A stretch of DNA of 64,000 nt, taken from CAYLLN01 sp033762315. GTDB lineage: Bacteria; Planctomycetota; Planctomycetia; Pirellulales; Pirellulaceae. The DNA lies in the NCBI GenBank assembly GCA_033762315.1, contig JANRLS010000080.1, positions 1-64,000 on the forward strand, given 5' to 3'. Below are positions 18,593-27,378 of this stretch, in pieces (positions within the stretch are counted from its first letter, which is position 1; every line of letters begins with the position of its first letter). Below the pieces are notes generated by a model. That model did not search any database and was not told where the DNA came from. It saw only the letters and a program-made list of their open reading frames with translations. Both the position numbers and the translations under genes were made by a program.

Positions 18593-21322
18593 GTGCCCGG
18601 AAGTTCGTCCAGTCCCACTTCGTCGCGTCCCGCGGTTGCTGCCGGGCTCGTCGGCGCGCTGCTGCTGGCGCTGTTTGCTCCGGCGCTGTTCAGCGATCGG
18701 TCGTTTGCCCTGCGCGACGCGGCCCACTACTACGATCCGCTCTGGCACTGGACTCGCGGCGAGTGGCAAGCGGGGCGCGTGCCACTGTGGAATCCACTCG
18801 AGAACGGGGGCGTGCCGCAGGCGGCGGACACGACAAGCAGCCTGTTCTATCCGGGGCAACTCCTCTTCGCATTGCCGCTCGATTTCGCGATCTGCTTCAA
18901 GATGTATGTCGTGGGTCATGCGATCCTGGCGGCGGCAGGGGCCTTTTGGCTCGCGAGGCAGGGAGGTGCGAGCCCCGGCGCGGCGGCTGTTGCGGCAATG
19001 AGCTATGCCGGTGGCGGGAGCGTGCTATTTCAGTACTGCAATCCGGTCTATCTGGTCGGCGCGGCGTGGCTGCCGCCCGTCGTGCTGGCAAGCGACGCGA
19101 TGTTGCGGCACGGGAGCAGGCCCGCGGCAATTGGTCTGGCGGTGGGCCTGGCACTGATGATTTTGGGAGGCGATCCGCAAGGTGCCTATCACGGGCTGAT
19201 CGTCGCCGCGCTGCTGATGCTGCTCCTTGGCTCAGCCTGGCTTCGTAGGCGACTTTTTCGCCACCGCAACGATCCGGAAACGAATCCGCGGCCCGCGTGG
19301 GAAGGGCTGCTCTTGCTTCCGGCGGCGGCGCTATTGGCCGCATGTCTGGCAGCGGTGCAGGTGCTGCCGAGTCGCGAAGCGACCCCAACGAGCCTGCGCG
19401 CCCTCGCCGACGAGCCCCGAAACCTGTGGGAAGCGGCTAGTGCCGGCGGGGGCTGGGGGAAACTCGTCCGCCAGCCTCCGCAAGAAACGCATCTGGCCGC
19501 GGCTTACGACTTTAGCGTCGGCCCGTGGCGACTCGTGGAGTTGGTGTGGCCGAACGTCAGCGGTCGGATGTATCCGACGCATCGCCGCTGGCTGTCGCTC
19601 TTGCCGGTCGAAGGTCGCATCTGGACCCCCTCGCTGTATCTCGGCCTCGTGCCGCTGGTGCTGGGGCTGTCGGTATTTCGCCTGTGGGGAGGCGCGGAGG
19701 TTCGCATCCGCTGGCTGTCGTGGATCACGTTGCTGTTCACGCTGGGGAGCCTCGGGGCCTATGGCTTGGGGTGGGTAGCCCGCGAAATCGTGGCTCTGCT
19801 AGGTGGCGGAGAGGATATGGCCGTCGGATCGCCGGTGGGCGGTGTCTATTGGTTGTTCGTCATCGCGCTGCCGAAGTACGTCTATTTTCGCTACCCGGCG
19901 AAGCTGCTCGTGGTGGCGGCGTTGGGATTGAGCCAGCTCGCGGCCATGGGCTGGGATCGGGCGCTTCATCGGGAACTAGGCCAGCCGACGCGTGGACTGC
20001 GGCGAACATTGTTGCTTCTCGGCGGAGTTAGCGGCGTGGCGGCAATCGTCGGGCTGACCTGTTCGCGGTTCGTGGTGCTCGGAGCAGGGAGCGTCGATCC
20101 GACATTCGGCCCCTTTGACAGCCGTGGCGCGTGGCGCGACATCATCGGGGCATTTATGCACACGGCAGTTGTGGGAATGGCGGGATGGTGGCTGCTCAGG
20201 GAATCGAAGATTCAACGATACACGCCCGACGCGCCCGCGAGGGAGACCGAAAACCCTCGCTGGCGCTTCGGGCTTGTATTGGTTGCCCTCGACCTGGCGA
20301 TTGCCAACTACTGGCTAGTGCCTACCGCGCCGGCCGCATTGTGGCGCGAGCCTTCGCGGGCGATGGCGGCGATAGACCCGAACTCGGGCCGCGTGTTACG
20401 CCTGGCGGGGGCGTGGCGACCAGCGGAATTCGCGACTACCGGCTCGCCGCGGAGACTTGAGGAGTTGATCGAATTCGAGCGCGATACGCTCTATCCCAAG
20501 TTCCATCTTCGCGGCCGCGTCGCGGGGGCTGATTCGTATGGCGGCCTGCAAGCGGCCGACTATGAGCTTGTGCTGCAAATTGCCCAGGAAATGGCCGCGC
20601 CGCAAGCCGACGGCACGCGACTGCCGCATCCGGACGTGCTGCGAATGCTGGGGGTGGAGTGGCTAATCGTGCCCGTCGGTAGCGAGGTGGATTTCGCCGA
20701 GCCGACCGCGACCCCCGGCGTGTGGCGAATTCCAAATCCGCTGCCGAGAGCCTGGATCGCGGACTCGGTCGAGGTGCAGCCGCCGCTGCCTACCGGTGCG
20801 AGTCTCGCACAGTGGCGCGAGCAAACGCGCGCCGCGCTCTTTCCCAGCGGCAAGCCGCGCGATTTTCTCCACCGTCCCGTCATTGAACTGTCGCGTCCCA
20901 GCCCGCTGATCCCGTCGCGCGACCTGCCACGGATCGAGGAGTTCTGCCGAATGGTTCACGACCAGCCGCAACTGGTGCGGATCGAAGTGGCCCGCAATAC
21001 TCCCGGCACGCTCATTCTGGCCGACCGCTTCGCTCCCGGCTGGCGGGCTACGGTCATTCCCGCCGATCCGAACCGCCAACCCTTCGAGACGGGGATCGTC
21101 CGGGCAAACCGCGTGCTGCGCGGCGCCCTGGTGCCCCAGGGAAGGCACACGGTCGAGTTTTGCTACGAGCCTGCCTCCGTGGTTCAAGGAGGGGTCATCA
21201 GCGCGGTAAGCTGGACGCTCGTGGGAGTGGCGGCACTCGCGGCCTGGCTGCTCCGCCGAGCGCGACGACACGAGGCGCGAACGACTCTCACAACAGGCGG
21301 CACGCCAGGCGACGATTCATGA
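18593..21322 (+). CDS. YfhO-like multi-pass membrane protein
   Basis: A 909-residue membrane protein with about a dozen predicted helices in its first ~600 residues and a soluble C-terminal part. The family is suggested by W-N-P-L-E-N-G-G-V-P and F-Y-P-G-Q-L-L-F near residues 65-95, and by a late beta domain with L-A-D-R-F-A-P-G-W-R-A and a G-R-H-T-V-E-F-C-Y-E-P motif before a final helix, all usual for YfhO proteins. Relatives are thought to act in glycosylation of cell-envelope polymers; the substrate here is unknown. GTG at 18593 is the first start that leaves the first helix intact. Its stop overlaps the ABC ATPase start (ATGA). Confidence 0.8.
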   Translation: MPGSSSSPTSSRPAVAAGLVGALLLALFAPALFSDRSFALRDAAHYYDPLWHWTRGEWQAGRVPLWNPLENGGVPQAADTTSSLFYPGQLLFALPLDFAICFKMYVVGHAILAAAGAFWLARQGGASPGAAAVAAMSYAGGGSVLFQYCNPVYLVGAAWLPPVVLASDAMLRHGSRPAAIGLAVGLALMILGGDPQGAYHGLIVAALLMLLLGSAWLRRRLFRHRNDPETNPRPAWEGLLLLPAAALLAACLAAVQVLPSREATPTSLRALADEPRNLWEAASAGGGWGKLVRQPPQETHLAAAYDFSVGPWRLVELVWPNVSGRMYPTHRRWLSLLPVEGRIWTPSLYLGLVPLVLGLSVFRLWGGAEVRIRWLSWITLLFTLGSLGAYGLGWVAREIVALLGGGEDMAVGSPVGGVYWLFVIALPKYVYFRYPAKLLVVAALGLSQLAAMGWDRALHRELGQPTRGLRRTLLLLGGVSGVAAIVGLTCSRFVVLGAGSVDPTFGPFDSRGAWRDIIGAFMHTAVVGMAGWWLLRESKIQRYTPDAPARETENPRWRFGLVLVALDLAIANYWLVPTAPAALWREPSRAMAAIDPNSGRVLRLAGAWRPAEFATTGSPRRLEELIEFERDTLYPKFHLRGRVAGADSYGGLQAADYELVLQIAQEMAAPQADGTRLPHPDVLRMLGVEWLIVPVGSEVDFAEPTATPGVWRIPNPLPRAWIADSVEVQPPLPTGASLAQWREQTRAALFPSGKPRDFLHRPVIELSRPSPLIPSRDLPRIEEFCRMVHDQPQLVRIEVARNTPGTLILADRFAPGWRATVIPADPNRQPFETGIVRANRVLRGALVPQGRHTVEFCYEPASVVQGGVISAVSWTLVGVAALAAWLLRRARRHEARTTLTTGGTPGDDS

Positions 21323-22263
21323 TAGCCACGCACCCGATGATCGAATTCCGCCGCTTGCATCGGCACTTTGGGGCGACGCGGGCGGTCCACGATATTTCGC
21401 TGGAAGTGCGGCGCGGGCAAGTGTTTGGGTATATCGGCCCCAATGGCGCGGGAAAAACGACCAGCATGAGGATTCTGGCGACGCTCGATCTCCCCACCTG
21501 GGGCGATGCGCTCGTCGATGGCTTCTCGTGCATCAACGACCCCGACCGGGTCCGCCGCCGCCTAGGCTTCATGCCCGACTATTTCGGCACCTATGCCGAT
21601 GTGAACTGCCAGGAATATCTCGACTTTTTCGCCCGCAGCTATGGATTGGTCGGGCGCGAGCGGCATCGGGCCCTCCAGCACACGATGGCCTTCACCGGGC
21701 TTGATGTGCTGGCCGAAAAACCGATTCGCGGTCTCTCGAAGGGGATGAAGCAGCGGCTGTGCCTGGGGCGAGCGATGATCCACGACCCGGCGGTGCTGAT
21801 TCTCGACGAGCCGGCGAACGGCCTCGATCCGCGGGCCCGCATCGAGCTGCGCGAGATGATTCGCCACCTCGCCGCCGATGGCAAGACAATCCTCGTCAGC
21901 TCGCACATTCTCACCGAACTGGCCGAAATGTGCGACGTGGTCGGCATCATCGAGCGCGGCACGCTACTGGCGGTGGGCAGCGTCGCCGAGATTCAGAAGC
22001 AGCAAATGCCTCACCGCGAGGTGCAGGTGAAGGTGCTGGGGGGAGCCGCGGCCCTGGCCATGTGGCTGGGACAGCGTCCCGATGTCGCGCAGATCAAGGT
22101 TGAAGGCCCTGTGTGCCGCTTCACCCATGCGGGAGACGAAGCGAGCGAAGTCGCACTCCTCAAAGAACTGGTGCTGGCCGATTTTGCCATCGCCGAATTC
22201 GGCAGTCGGGCCCAATCGCTGGAAGACGTATTCTTGGCGGTGACGAAGGGGCTGGTTCAGTAG
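21319..22263 (+). CDS. ABC transporter ATP-binding protein
   Basis: A 314-residue ATPase of the drug/antibiotic-export (CcmA/NatA-like) class. Walker A is G-P-N-G-A-G-K-T, the signature is L-S-K-G-M-K-Q-R, and Walker B is V-L-I-L-D-E-P-A-N-G-L-D, followed by the switch His in S-S-H-I-L. The extra C-terminal ~80 residues are typical of this class. ATG at 21319 overlaps the YfhO-like stop codon by four bases, so the two are probably translated together; ATG at 21337 is an alternative. No permease gene adjoins it, which is unusual, because such ATPases normally pair with an ABC-2 type permease. Confidence 0.9.
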   Translation: MIATHPMIEFRRLHRHFGATRAVHDISLEVRRGQVFGYIGPNGAGKTTSMRILATLDLPTWGDALVDGFSCINDPDRVRRRLGFMPDYFGTYADVNCQEYLDFFARSYGLVGRERHRALQHTMAFTGLDVLAEKPIRGLSKGMKQRLCLGRAMIHDPAVLILDEPANGLDPRARIELREMIRHLAADGKTILVSSHILTELAEMCDVVGIIERGTLLAVGSVAEIQKQQMPHREVQVKVLGGAAALAMWLGQRPDVAQIKVEGPVCRFTHAGDEASEVALLKELVLADFAIAEFGSRAQSLEDVFLAVTKGLVQ

Positions 22264-22296
22264 CCCGCGCCGGTCGCGCCGAAGATTCACCGGTTG

Positions 22297-23124
22297 TCAG
22301 AATGACGCTGCGTCGTATTCCAGTGCGTCAAGTCGCACCAGCTCGTCGATCATGGCTTGCGTGTCGCTAGCGATGGCCGACATTTGCTCGATCCACAGCG
22401 GCGACGCAGGGGCTGGCGCGGCGAACAGCTCCCCTTGGTAGCAGCCCAAGATGGCGGTGCCAATGCGGCGGTTTAGGTCGCTGCTGGGGCTGGGATCGGC
22501 CAGTGACGACGCCAGCGAAGCACGCAGAGAGGCGACCACGAGCTGGGCGGCAAGCTCCCGCTCGTCGCGCGATTGGGCATGGGCCAGATCGGCGGCAAAA
22601 TCGGCGGCGCGGTCCGGATCGAAGGCAAACTCGGCGACATCGATCCAGCGGGCCGGATGCGCGAGGAGCACGTCGTTCCAGCGTTCCACGCGCAGTCGCA
22701 ATTGGTTGAGCACCGCTGCTTCGCCTGGCAAGAGAGCGGTGGAATCGGCAAGCAGGGCGAGCAGGCGGCGGCGGGCTTCGAGATGGCCGGCCAGCACGTT
22801 GCGGGCCACCGGGGCGAGGTTGGCGGTTCCTTGGCGGGCATCGTGAGCGGCCGCGACCGCGGCCCAGAGGCGAGCCAGCAGTTCGGCAACGAGAATCTCC
22901 TCGAGGAGCGGCCGGATGCGCGACCACGAAAGTGTTGCCGGACGGGGCAATTCCCCCGCGGCTCCCGCCAGTCGCCGCAGCATGCGGGTCCAGCGGTCGA
23001 GTCGGCAGCGGGCGGCAGCCCAGTATGCTTCTTGCCAGGCGAGCGGGGGTTCCGCCCCTTCGACCAACACGGGGGAGTGGACGGCAATCAAGGCGGCCAG
23101 TTCGGCCAGATCGCGAGCGTGCAT
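22297..23124 (-). CDS. Helical protein of unknown function
   Basis: A 275-residue protein, mostly alpha-helical and rich in Ala, Leu and Arg, with no signal peptide, membrane helix or catalytic motif that I can name. A longer frame reaches 23433, but its first ~100 residues look non-coding (Cys/His/Arg-rich); the ATG at 23124 (M-H-A-R-D-L-A-E-L) is where normal protein composition begins. It is convergent with the ABC ATPase and divergent from the phosphodiesterase gene. No function is proposed. Confidence 0.65.
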   Translation of the reverse strand: MHARDLAELAALIAVHSPVLVEGAEPPLAWQEAYWAAARCRLDRWTRMLRRLAGAAGELPRPATLSWSRIRPLLEEILVAELLARLWAAVAAAHDARQGTANLAPVARNVLAGHLEARRRLLALLADSTALLPGEAAVLNQLRLRVERWNDVLLAHPARWIDVAEFAFDPDRAADFAADLAHAQSRDERELAAQLVVASLRASLASSLADPSPSSDLNRRIGTAILGCYQGELFAAPAPASPLWIEQMSAIASDTQAMIDELVRLDALEYDAASF

Positions 23125-23431
23125 CGGTGCGACTTCTGGCCTGCGGGCGGGGCCGGGATGGTGACTTGGCCCGCTGCCGACCAGGCCCGAGGGGACGAGG
23201 GCCTGGTCGGCAGCAGGGGTGATGATTCTGGGAAGTAGGCTAAGGCAAGCGGTATGCCGGTTCGCGGCAGGAGGTGCCGGGGAGTGCCGTAAGTCGTTAT
23301 TCGCATTGCAGTTATGATCGGATATGGCCCTGCCGTGGTGAGTTTGCGATGCGCCGCGCGTCGTTCGAATGCCACAGCCCCTGGCACACCACGTTGGCTT
23401 CGGGCAACATGGTTGGCACGGAGCAACCTTC
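23125..23431. other. Divergent intergenic region
   Basis: A 307-bp spacer between the unknown helical protein (leftward) and the YfcE-like gene (rightward). It should carry both promoters. The striking feature is a perfect 16-bp inverted repeat at 23173-23214, listed separately. A short AT-richer stretch lies at about 23290-23320. I do not see a clear consensus promoter. Confidence 0.5.
23173..23214. repeat. Perfect 16-bp hairpin
   Basis: GCTGCCGACCAGGCCC at 23173-23188 pairs exactly with 23199-23214 around a 10-nt loop. It lies 49 bp upstream of the leftward gene start, so it would fall in that gene's leader. It has no T run on either side. It may be a member of the dispersed palindrome population or a regulatory hairpin. 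Confidence 0.75.
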
Positions 23432-23914
23432 ATGCGGCTGGGAGTGATTAGCGATTCGCACGGTCGGGTGGCGAACGTTCAGGCGGCGGTGCGGATGCTC
23501 GAATCGCTGGAGGTGGACGAAGTGCTCCACTGCGGCGATATCGACTCGCCGGAGATTCCCCGGCTGCTCACTGGCTGGCGAGCGCATTTTGTCTTTGGCA
23601 ATTGCGATCACGACGAGGCCGAGCTGCGGCAGGCAATCGAAGCGGCGGGGCTGCTTTGCCACGGGCGATTCGCCGATTTGCAACTGGGCGGGCGCAAAAT
23701 TGCCTTGCTGCACAGCCACGATGCCCGCCGCTTTCGGGAAGTTTGCTCCAATGGTGAATACGACCTCGTCTGCTATGGCCACACCCACGAGGCCGAGCAG
23801 CACCGCGCGGGAAAAACGCTAATCCTCAACCCCGGCGCGCTCCACCGAGCCACGCCGCACACGCTGGCGATTGTTGATCTCGACACGTTAGAAGCCAGCA
23901 TCGTGCCGGTGTGA
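23432..23914 (+). CDS. YfcE-like metallophosphoesterase
   Basis: A 160-residue phosphodiesterase of the calcineurin-like YfcE/MJ0936 family, cytoplasmic. All metal-binding motifs are present: I-S-D-S-H-G at the start, H-C-G-D-I-D, G-N-C-D-H-D, a middle H-S-H, and G-H-T-H near residue 116. Relatives hydrolyse phosphodiesters with manganese, and the natural substrate is often unknown. The ATG at 23432 follows GGAGC. It is convergent with the oxidoreductase gene, 13 bp away. Confidence 0.9.
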   Translation: MRLGVISDSHGRVANVQAAVRMLESLEVDEVLHCGDIDSPEIPRLLTGWRAHFVFGNCDHDEAELRQAIEAAGLLCHGRFADLQLGGRKIALLHSHDARRFREVCSNGEYDLVCYGHTHEAEQHRAGKTLILNPGALHRATPHTLAIVDLDTLEASIVPV

Positions 23915-23927
23915 GGGTCGGTGGTTT

Positions 23928-25310
23928 TTATCGCAAACAGGCGGCCAGTTCTTTATCCCACGGGGCGCGATAGGGGCGCTCCAGCAGCGCTTGGGCCTCG
24001 GCATCGCCGACGATCAACTCGCTGGCCGCATCCCAGCGCAATTGCCGGCCGAGGCGAAGCGAAAGATTGGCGAGGTGGCAGGCGGTGGCGGTGCGGTGCG
24101 CGCTGGCGAGGTCCGACAGCGGAGTTTCTCGCGAGCGGATGCAGGCCAGAAAATTGCCAAGGTGCGATTGAAACTGCTCGTCGCTACTGCCCGATTGGTC
24201 GTCGATGGGCTCGGCCCGCCAGCGCTTGCCGCCGGTGGTGGGAGCGGGCTTGATCGGACCACCCACGGGATGCTCGCCGATTCCCGGAATCGAGCTTGCG
24301 GCGGGAAGATCGGGGTCGGCGGTCAACTGAAACCCGGCCCGCGATAGACTGAGCTGGCCGTTCGCACCGAAGAAATCGAGGCCGAACGGATCGGGCTGGC
24401 CGCGCGACGCTTCGCGAAGAGTCCAGGCGAGCGAGAACTCGCCGCAGTCGAACAGGGCATCCTGGGTGTCGGGGGTTTCGCCTCCATCCTGCAGAATAAA
24501 CCGCCCGCCGATGCTGGTCACCGACCGGAGCCGGGCCAGACCGAGTATCCAATCGACGATGTCGAAATGGTGAGCACCAAGATTGGTCATTTGCCCGCCG
24601 GAATAATCCCAGAACCAGCGAAAGTGGTACATCGCCCGAAGCGGGTTGTAGGTGCGGGCTGGCGCGGGGCCGAGCCAGAGGTTCCAATCGAGTTCGGGGG
24701 GCGGATCGATGTCGGCTGGGCGGCCGAATCCGAAGCCGATGTTCCGCGTCGCCGCCGCCCGCACCGAGTGAACCTTTCCCAGGCTCCCCTTTTGCAACAG
24801 CTCGCGGGCCCGCTGATAGTGTTTGCCCGACCGCTGCTGCGTGCCGACCTGCACGACGCGGCTGGTGCGGCGGGCCACTTGTTGCATCCATTGCCCTTCG
24901 CGCTGAAACAGCGTGAGCGGCTTCTCGACGTACACATCCTTGCCGGCGTCGCAGGCCAAGATGGTTTGTAGGGCGTGCCAGTGGTCGGGGGTGGAAACGA
25001 TCACCGCCTGCACGCGAGGATCGTCTAGCAGGCGGCGGAAATCGCTATGCCCCTTGGCCCCGCCCCCGATGGCCGCCAGCCCCTCCTCTTGGCGACCCCG
25101 GTGAACATCGCTCAGGGCGACCAGGTCAAACCCCGGCTCGCGGCGGCAATCGGCCACGTGTCGCTTGCCGATCAGTCCATAGCCGATGAATCCGAGGCCG
25201 ACTCGCTCGTTGGCACCTTGGATACGACGATAGCCGGCAGCCGAGAAGGCGAGCGCTCCTCCGGTGCCGAGGGTCCAGCCCAGAAATCGGCGGCGCGAGG
25301 CGGATCGCAT
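23928..25310 (-). CDS. Tat-exported Gfo/Idh/MocA oxidoreductase
   Basis: A 460-residue NAD(P)-dependent sugar dehydrogenase-like protein. A twin-arginine signal (S-R-R-R-F-L-G-W then a hydrophobic stretch) lies at residues 5-25, so it is exported folded, as is common in planctomycetes. The Rossmann fold begins G-L-G-F-I-G-Y-G-L-I-G. The E-K-P-L-T motif with the active-site Lys is near residue 130. A later G-A-H-H-F-D-I motif supplies the histidine region of the family. The substrate is unknown. The start ATG at 25310 is preceded by GGAGGTT. Confidence 0.92.
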   Translation of the reverse strand: MRSASRRRFLGWTLGTGGALAFSAAGYRRIQGANERVGLGFIGYGLIGKRHVADCRREPGFDLVALSDVHRGRQEEGLAAIGGGAKGHSDFRRLLDDPRVQAVIVSTPDHWHALQTILACDAGKDVYVEKPLTLFQREGQWMQQVARRTSRVVQVGTQQRSGKHYQRARELLQKGSLGKVHSVRAAATRNIGFGFGRPADIDPPPELDWNLWLGPAPARTYNPLRAMYHFRWFWDYSGGQMTNLGAHHFDIVDWILGLARLRSVTSIGGRFILQDGGETPDTQDALFDCGEFSLAWTLREASRGQPDPFGLDFFGANGQLSLSRAGFQLTADPDLPAASSIPGIGEHPVGGPIKPAPTTGGKRWRAEPIDDQSGSSDEQFQSHLGNFLACIRSRETPLSDLASAHRTATACHLANLSLRLGRQLRWDAASELIVGDAEAQALLERPYRAPWDKELAACLR

Positions 25311-25433
25311 CGAAGAACCTCCACGAACTGCGAGATGGTCGGATCACGCTAGAATAGGGTCGTGCCGCGCGGGTCGCAATCGGTTCGCACCCCGGCTGGC
25401 GGCCGTAGTACCCACCTCGATACCCACTGCCGC

Positions 25434-27278
25434 ATGTCGTCCCAATTTCAGTTTGCCGCCACGCTCGCGCAGGTCGCCACGGCCGCCGAGGCGAAGCAAC
25501 TCACTCCCTCGGCAGCGGCGAACCTTCGCCTTTGGCTGACGGAGCCGCGTTATGCCCAGTATTCCCCGCAAGTGGCCGATCTGGTTGCCGCCGGCAAGTG
25601 GAAGGAGCTCGACGACGCCTTTTGGACCGTCATCCCCTTCGGCACCGGCGGCCGCCGCGGCCGGATGTATCCGGTGGGGTGCAATGTCATCAACGACCGG
25701 ACGATTGGCGAAAGCGCGCAGGGGCTGGCCGACTATGTCAAGGAAGTTCAAACTTCGCCAACGTTGAACTTTGAACCTGGAACATTGAACCTCTCCTGCG
25801 CCCTCGCCTACGACACCCGGCACAACTCGCGCTGCTTTGCGGAGCTGTGTGCTGAAGTCATGGTGGCCAATGGATTCCGGGTCTATTTTCTGGATGGCTA
25901 CCGGACGACGCCGGAGTTGTCGTTCCTGGTCCGCTACAAGGAATGTGCGTGCGGGATCATGGTCACGGCGAGCCACAATCCGCCGAGCGACAACGCGGTG
26001 AAGGTGTATTGGTCGAGCGGCGCGCAGGTCATTCCGCCGCACGATCAGGCAATTGTGGAGCGGGTGATGCGGGTCGAGAACATCCAGCGGACCGATTTCG
26101 CCGCGGCTGTGCAAGCGGGGCAAGTCATCTTCTGCCAGGACGAAGTCGATCCCGCCTTCCTGCAAAACGTCGTCCAGCAAGGTTTTCCGGGGCCGCGCGA
26201 CCTGAAGATCATCTATTCGCCCCTGCATGGGGTGGGTGAATCGGCGGTCTGCCCGGTCCTCGCGGCCGATGGCTTTGCCGAGGTCGAGGTTTTCGCTCCC
26301 CATCGCGAGCCGAGCGGCGATTTCCCCAATGTGCCGGGGAATGTCAGCAATCCCGAAAACGCAGCGGTCTTCGACGCGATCATCGAGCGGGCCAAGGTCA
26401 CGCAGGCCGATTTGATTCTGGCGACCGATCCCGATTGCGACCGGATGGGATGTGCCGCCCCGCGCGGCAAGGATCGCAGCGGCGCATGGGGCACCTTCAC
26501 CGGCAACCAGCTTTGTGCCCTCGTCGCCGACTATGTTTGTCAGCAGCGCAAGAAAGCCGGCACGTTGAGCAAAGAGCATTTTCTGGTGACGACGCTGGTG
26601 ACGACGCCGCTGGTGCGCCGCATCGGCGATAGCTATGGCGTGCAAACTCGCGACAATGTGCATGTGGGCTTCAAGTGGATCGCCGAGCAGATTGACCTCG
26701 GCGGACCCGACAAGTTCCTGCTGGGGACCGAAGAGTCGTATGGCTTTTTGATCGGGCAATATGTCCGCGACAAGGACGGCCCCGCCGCCTGCCTGCTGAT
26801 GGCCGAACTGGCCGCCGCGGTCAAAGCCAAGGGGCAAACGCTGTTCGACAAACTCGATTCGCTGTATTGGCAGCATGGTTACCACGGTGAGCGGCAGATC
26901 AATGTCTTCATGACTGGCTCGGCCGGAATGACGCGGATGCAGCAACTGATGCACCAGTTGCGGACCGCGCCCCCCGCGTCGCTCGGCGGTATGAAGATCC
27001 GCGCGGTACGCGACTATCAGGCCCTGACAACCACGCCGCTCGGTGGCACTGCCGCGCCGCTGGCCGCGCCCCCCGCCAACATGGTCATCCTCGACCTCGC
27101 CGAGCCGGGGCATCACGTTGCCGTCCGCCCCAGCGGCACCGAGCCGAAGGTCAAGTTCTATCTATTCACCCACATCCCCGCCGAGCAACTACATCTGCTC
27201 GAGATCGCTCGGGACGAAATGAACGAGCGGCTCGACCAGTGGGAGCGCGAACTCAAGGCGTATGCGGACGGGGTGTGA
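25434..27278 (+). CDS. Phosphoglucomutase/phosphomannomutase
   Basis: A 614-residue alpha-D-phosphohexomutase that interconverts hexose 1- and 6-phosphates. The phosphoserine loop is M-V-T-A-S-H-N-P-P-S-D, the metal loop D-P-D-C-D-R, the sugar loop G-T-E-E-S-Y-G and the phosphate-binding loop R-P-S-G-T-E-P-K. Residues ~105-120 are encoded by a palindromic repeat (25746-25792) inserted before the conserved A-Y-D-T-R-H segment; this stretch has no counterpart that I recall in relatives. The frame stays open through it. The ATG at 25434 gives a family-like start. serC follows after 100 bp. Confidence 0.93.
   Translation: MSSQFQFAATLAQVATAAEAKQLTPSAAANLRLWLTEPRYAQYSPQVADLVAAGKWKELDDAFWTVIPFGTGGRRGRMYPVGCNVINDRTIGESAQGLADYVKEVQTSPTLNFEPGTLNLSCALAYDTRHNSRCFAELCAEVMVANGFRVYFLDGYRTTPELSFLVRYKECACGIMVTASHNPPSDNAVKVYWSSGAQVIPPHDQAIVERVMRVENIQRTDFAAAVQAGQVIFCQDEVDPAFLQNVVQQGFPGPRDLKIIYSPLHGVGESAVCPVLAADGFAEVEVFAPHREPSGDFPNVPGNVSNPENAAVFDAIIERAKVTQADLILATDPDCDRMGCAAPRGKDRSGAWGTFTGNQLCALVADYVCQQRKKAGTLSKEHFLVTTLVTTPLVRRIGDSYGVQTRDNVHVGFKWIAEQIDLGGPDKFLLGTEESYGFLIGQYVRDKDGPAACLLMAELAAAVKAKGQTLFDKLDSLYWQHGYHGERQINVFMTGSAGMTRMQQLMHQLRTAPPASLGGMKIRAVRDYQALTTTPLGGTAAPLAAPPANMVILDLAEPGHHVAVRPSGTEPKVKFYLFTHIPAEQLHLLEIARDEMNERLDQWERELKAYADGV
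25746..25792. repeat. Palindromic repeat inside the phosphohexomutase gene
   Basis: GTTCAAACTT at 25746-25755 pairs with AACTTTGAAC at 25767-25776 with one mismatch. A further GAACCTGGAACATTGAACC tail repeats the GTTC/GAAC vocabulary of the hairpin at 15598-15664. It is translated as a 16-residue insertion, and its length keeps the frame. Confidence 0.65.
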
Positions 27279-27378
27279 CGTTCCGCCCTACCGCGAATTT
27301 CCCCCAAACCCTAAACTTGACGCTTTCCAGGATTCCGCCCCGGCCCCGCGCCGCGGCCCCATTTTGGCGAGGATTTCG

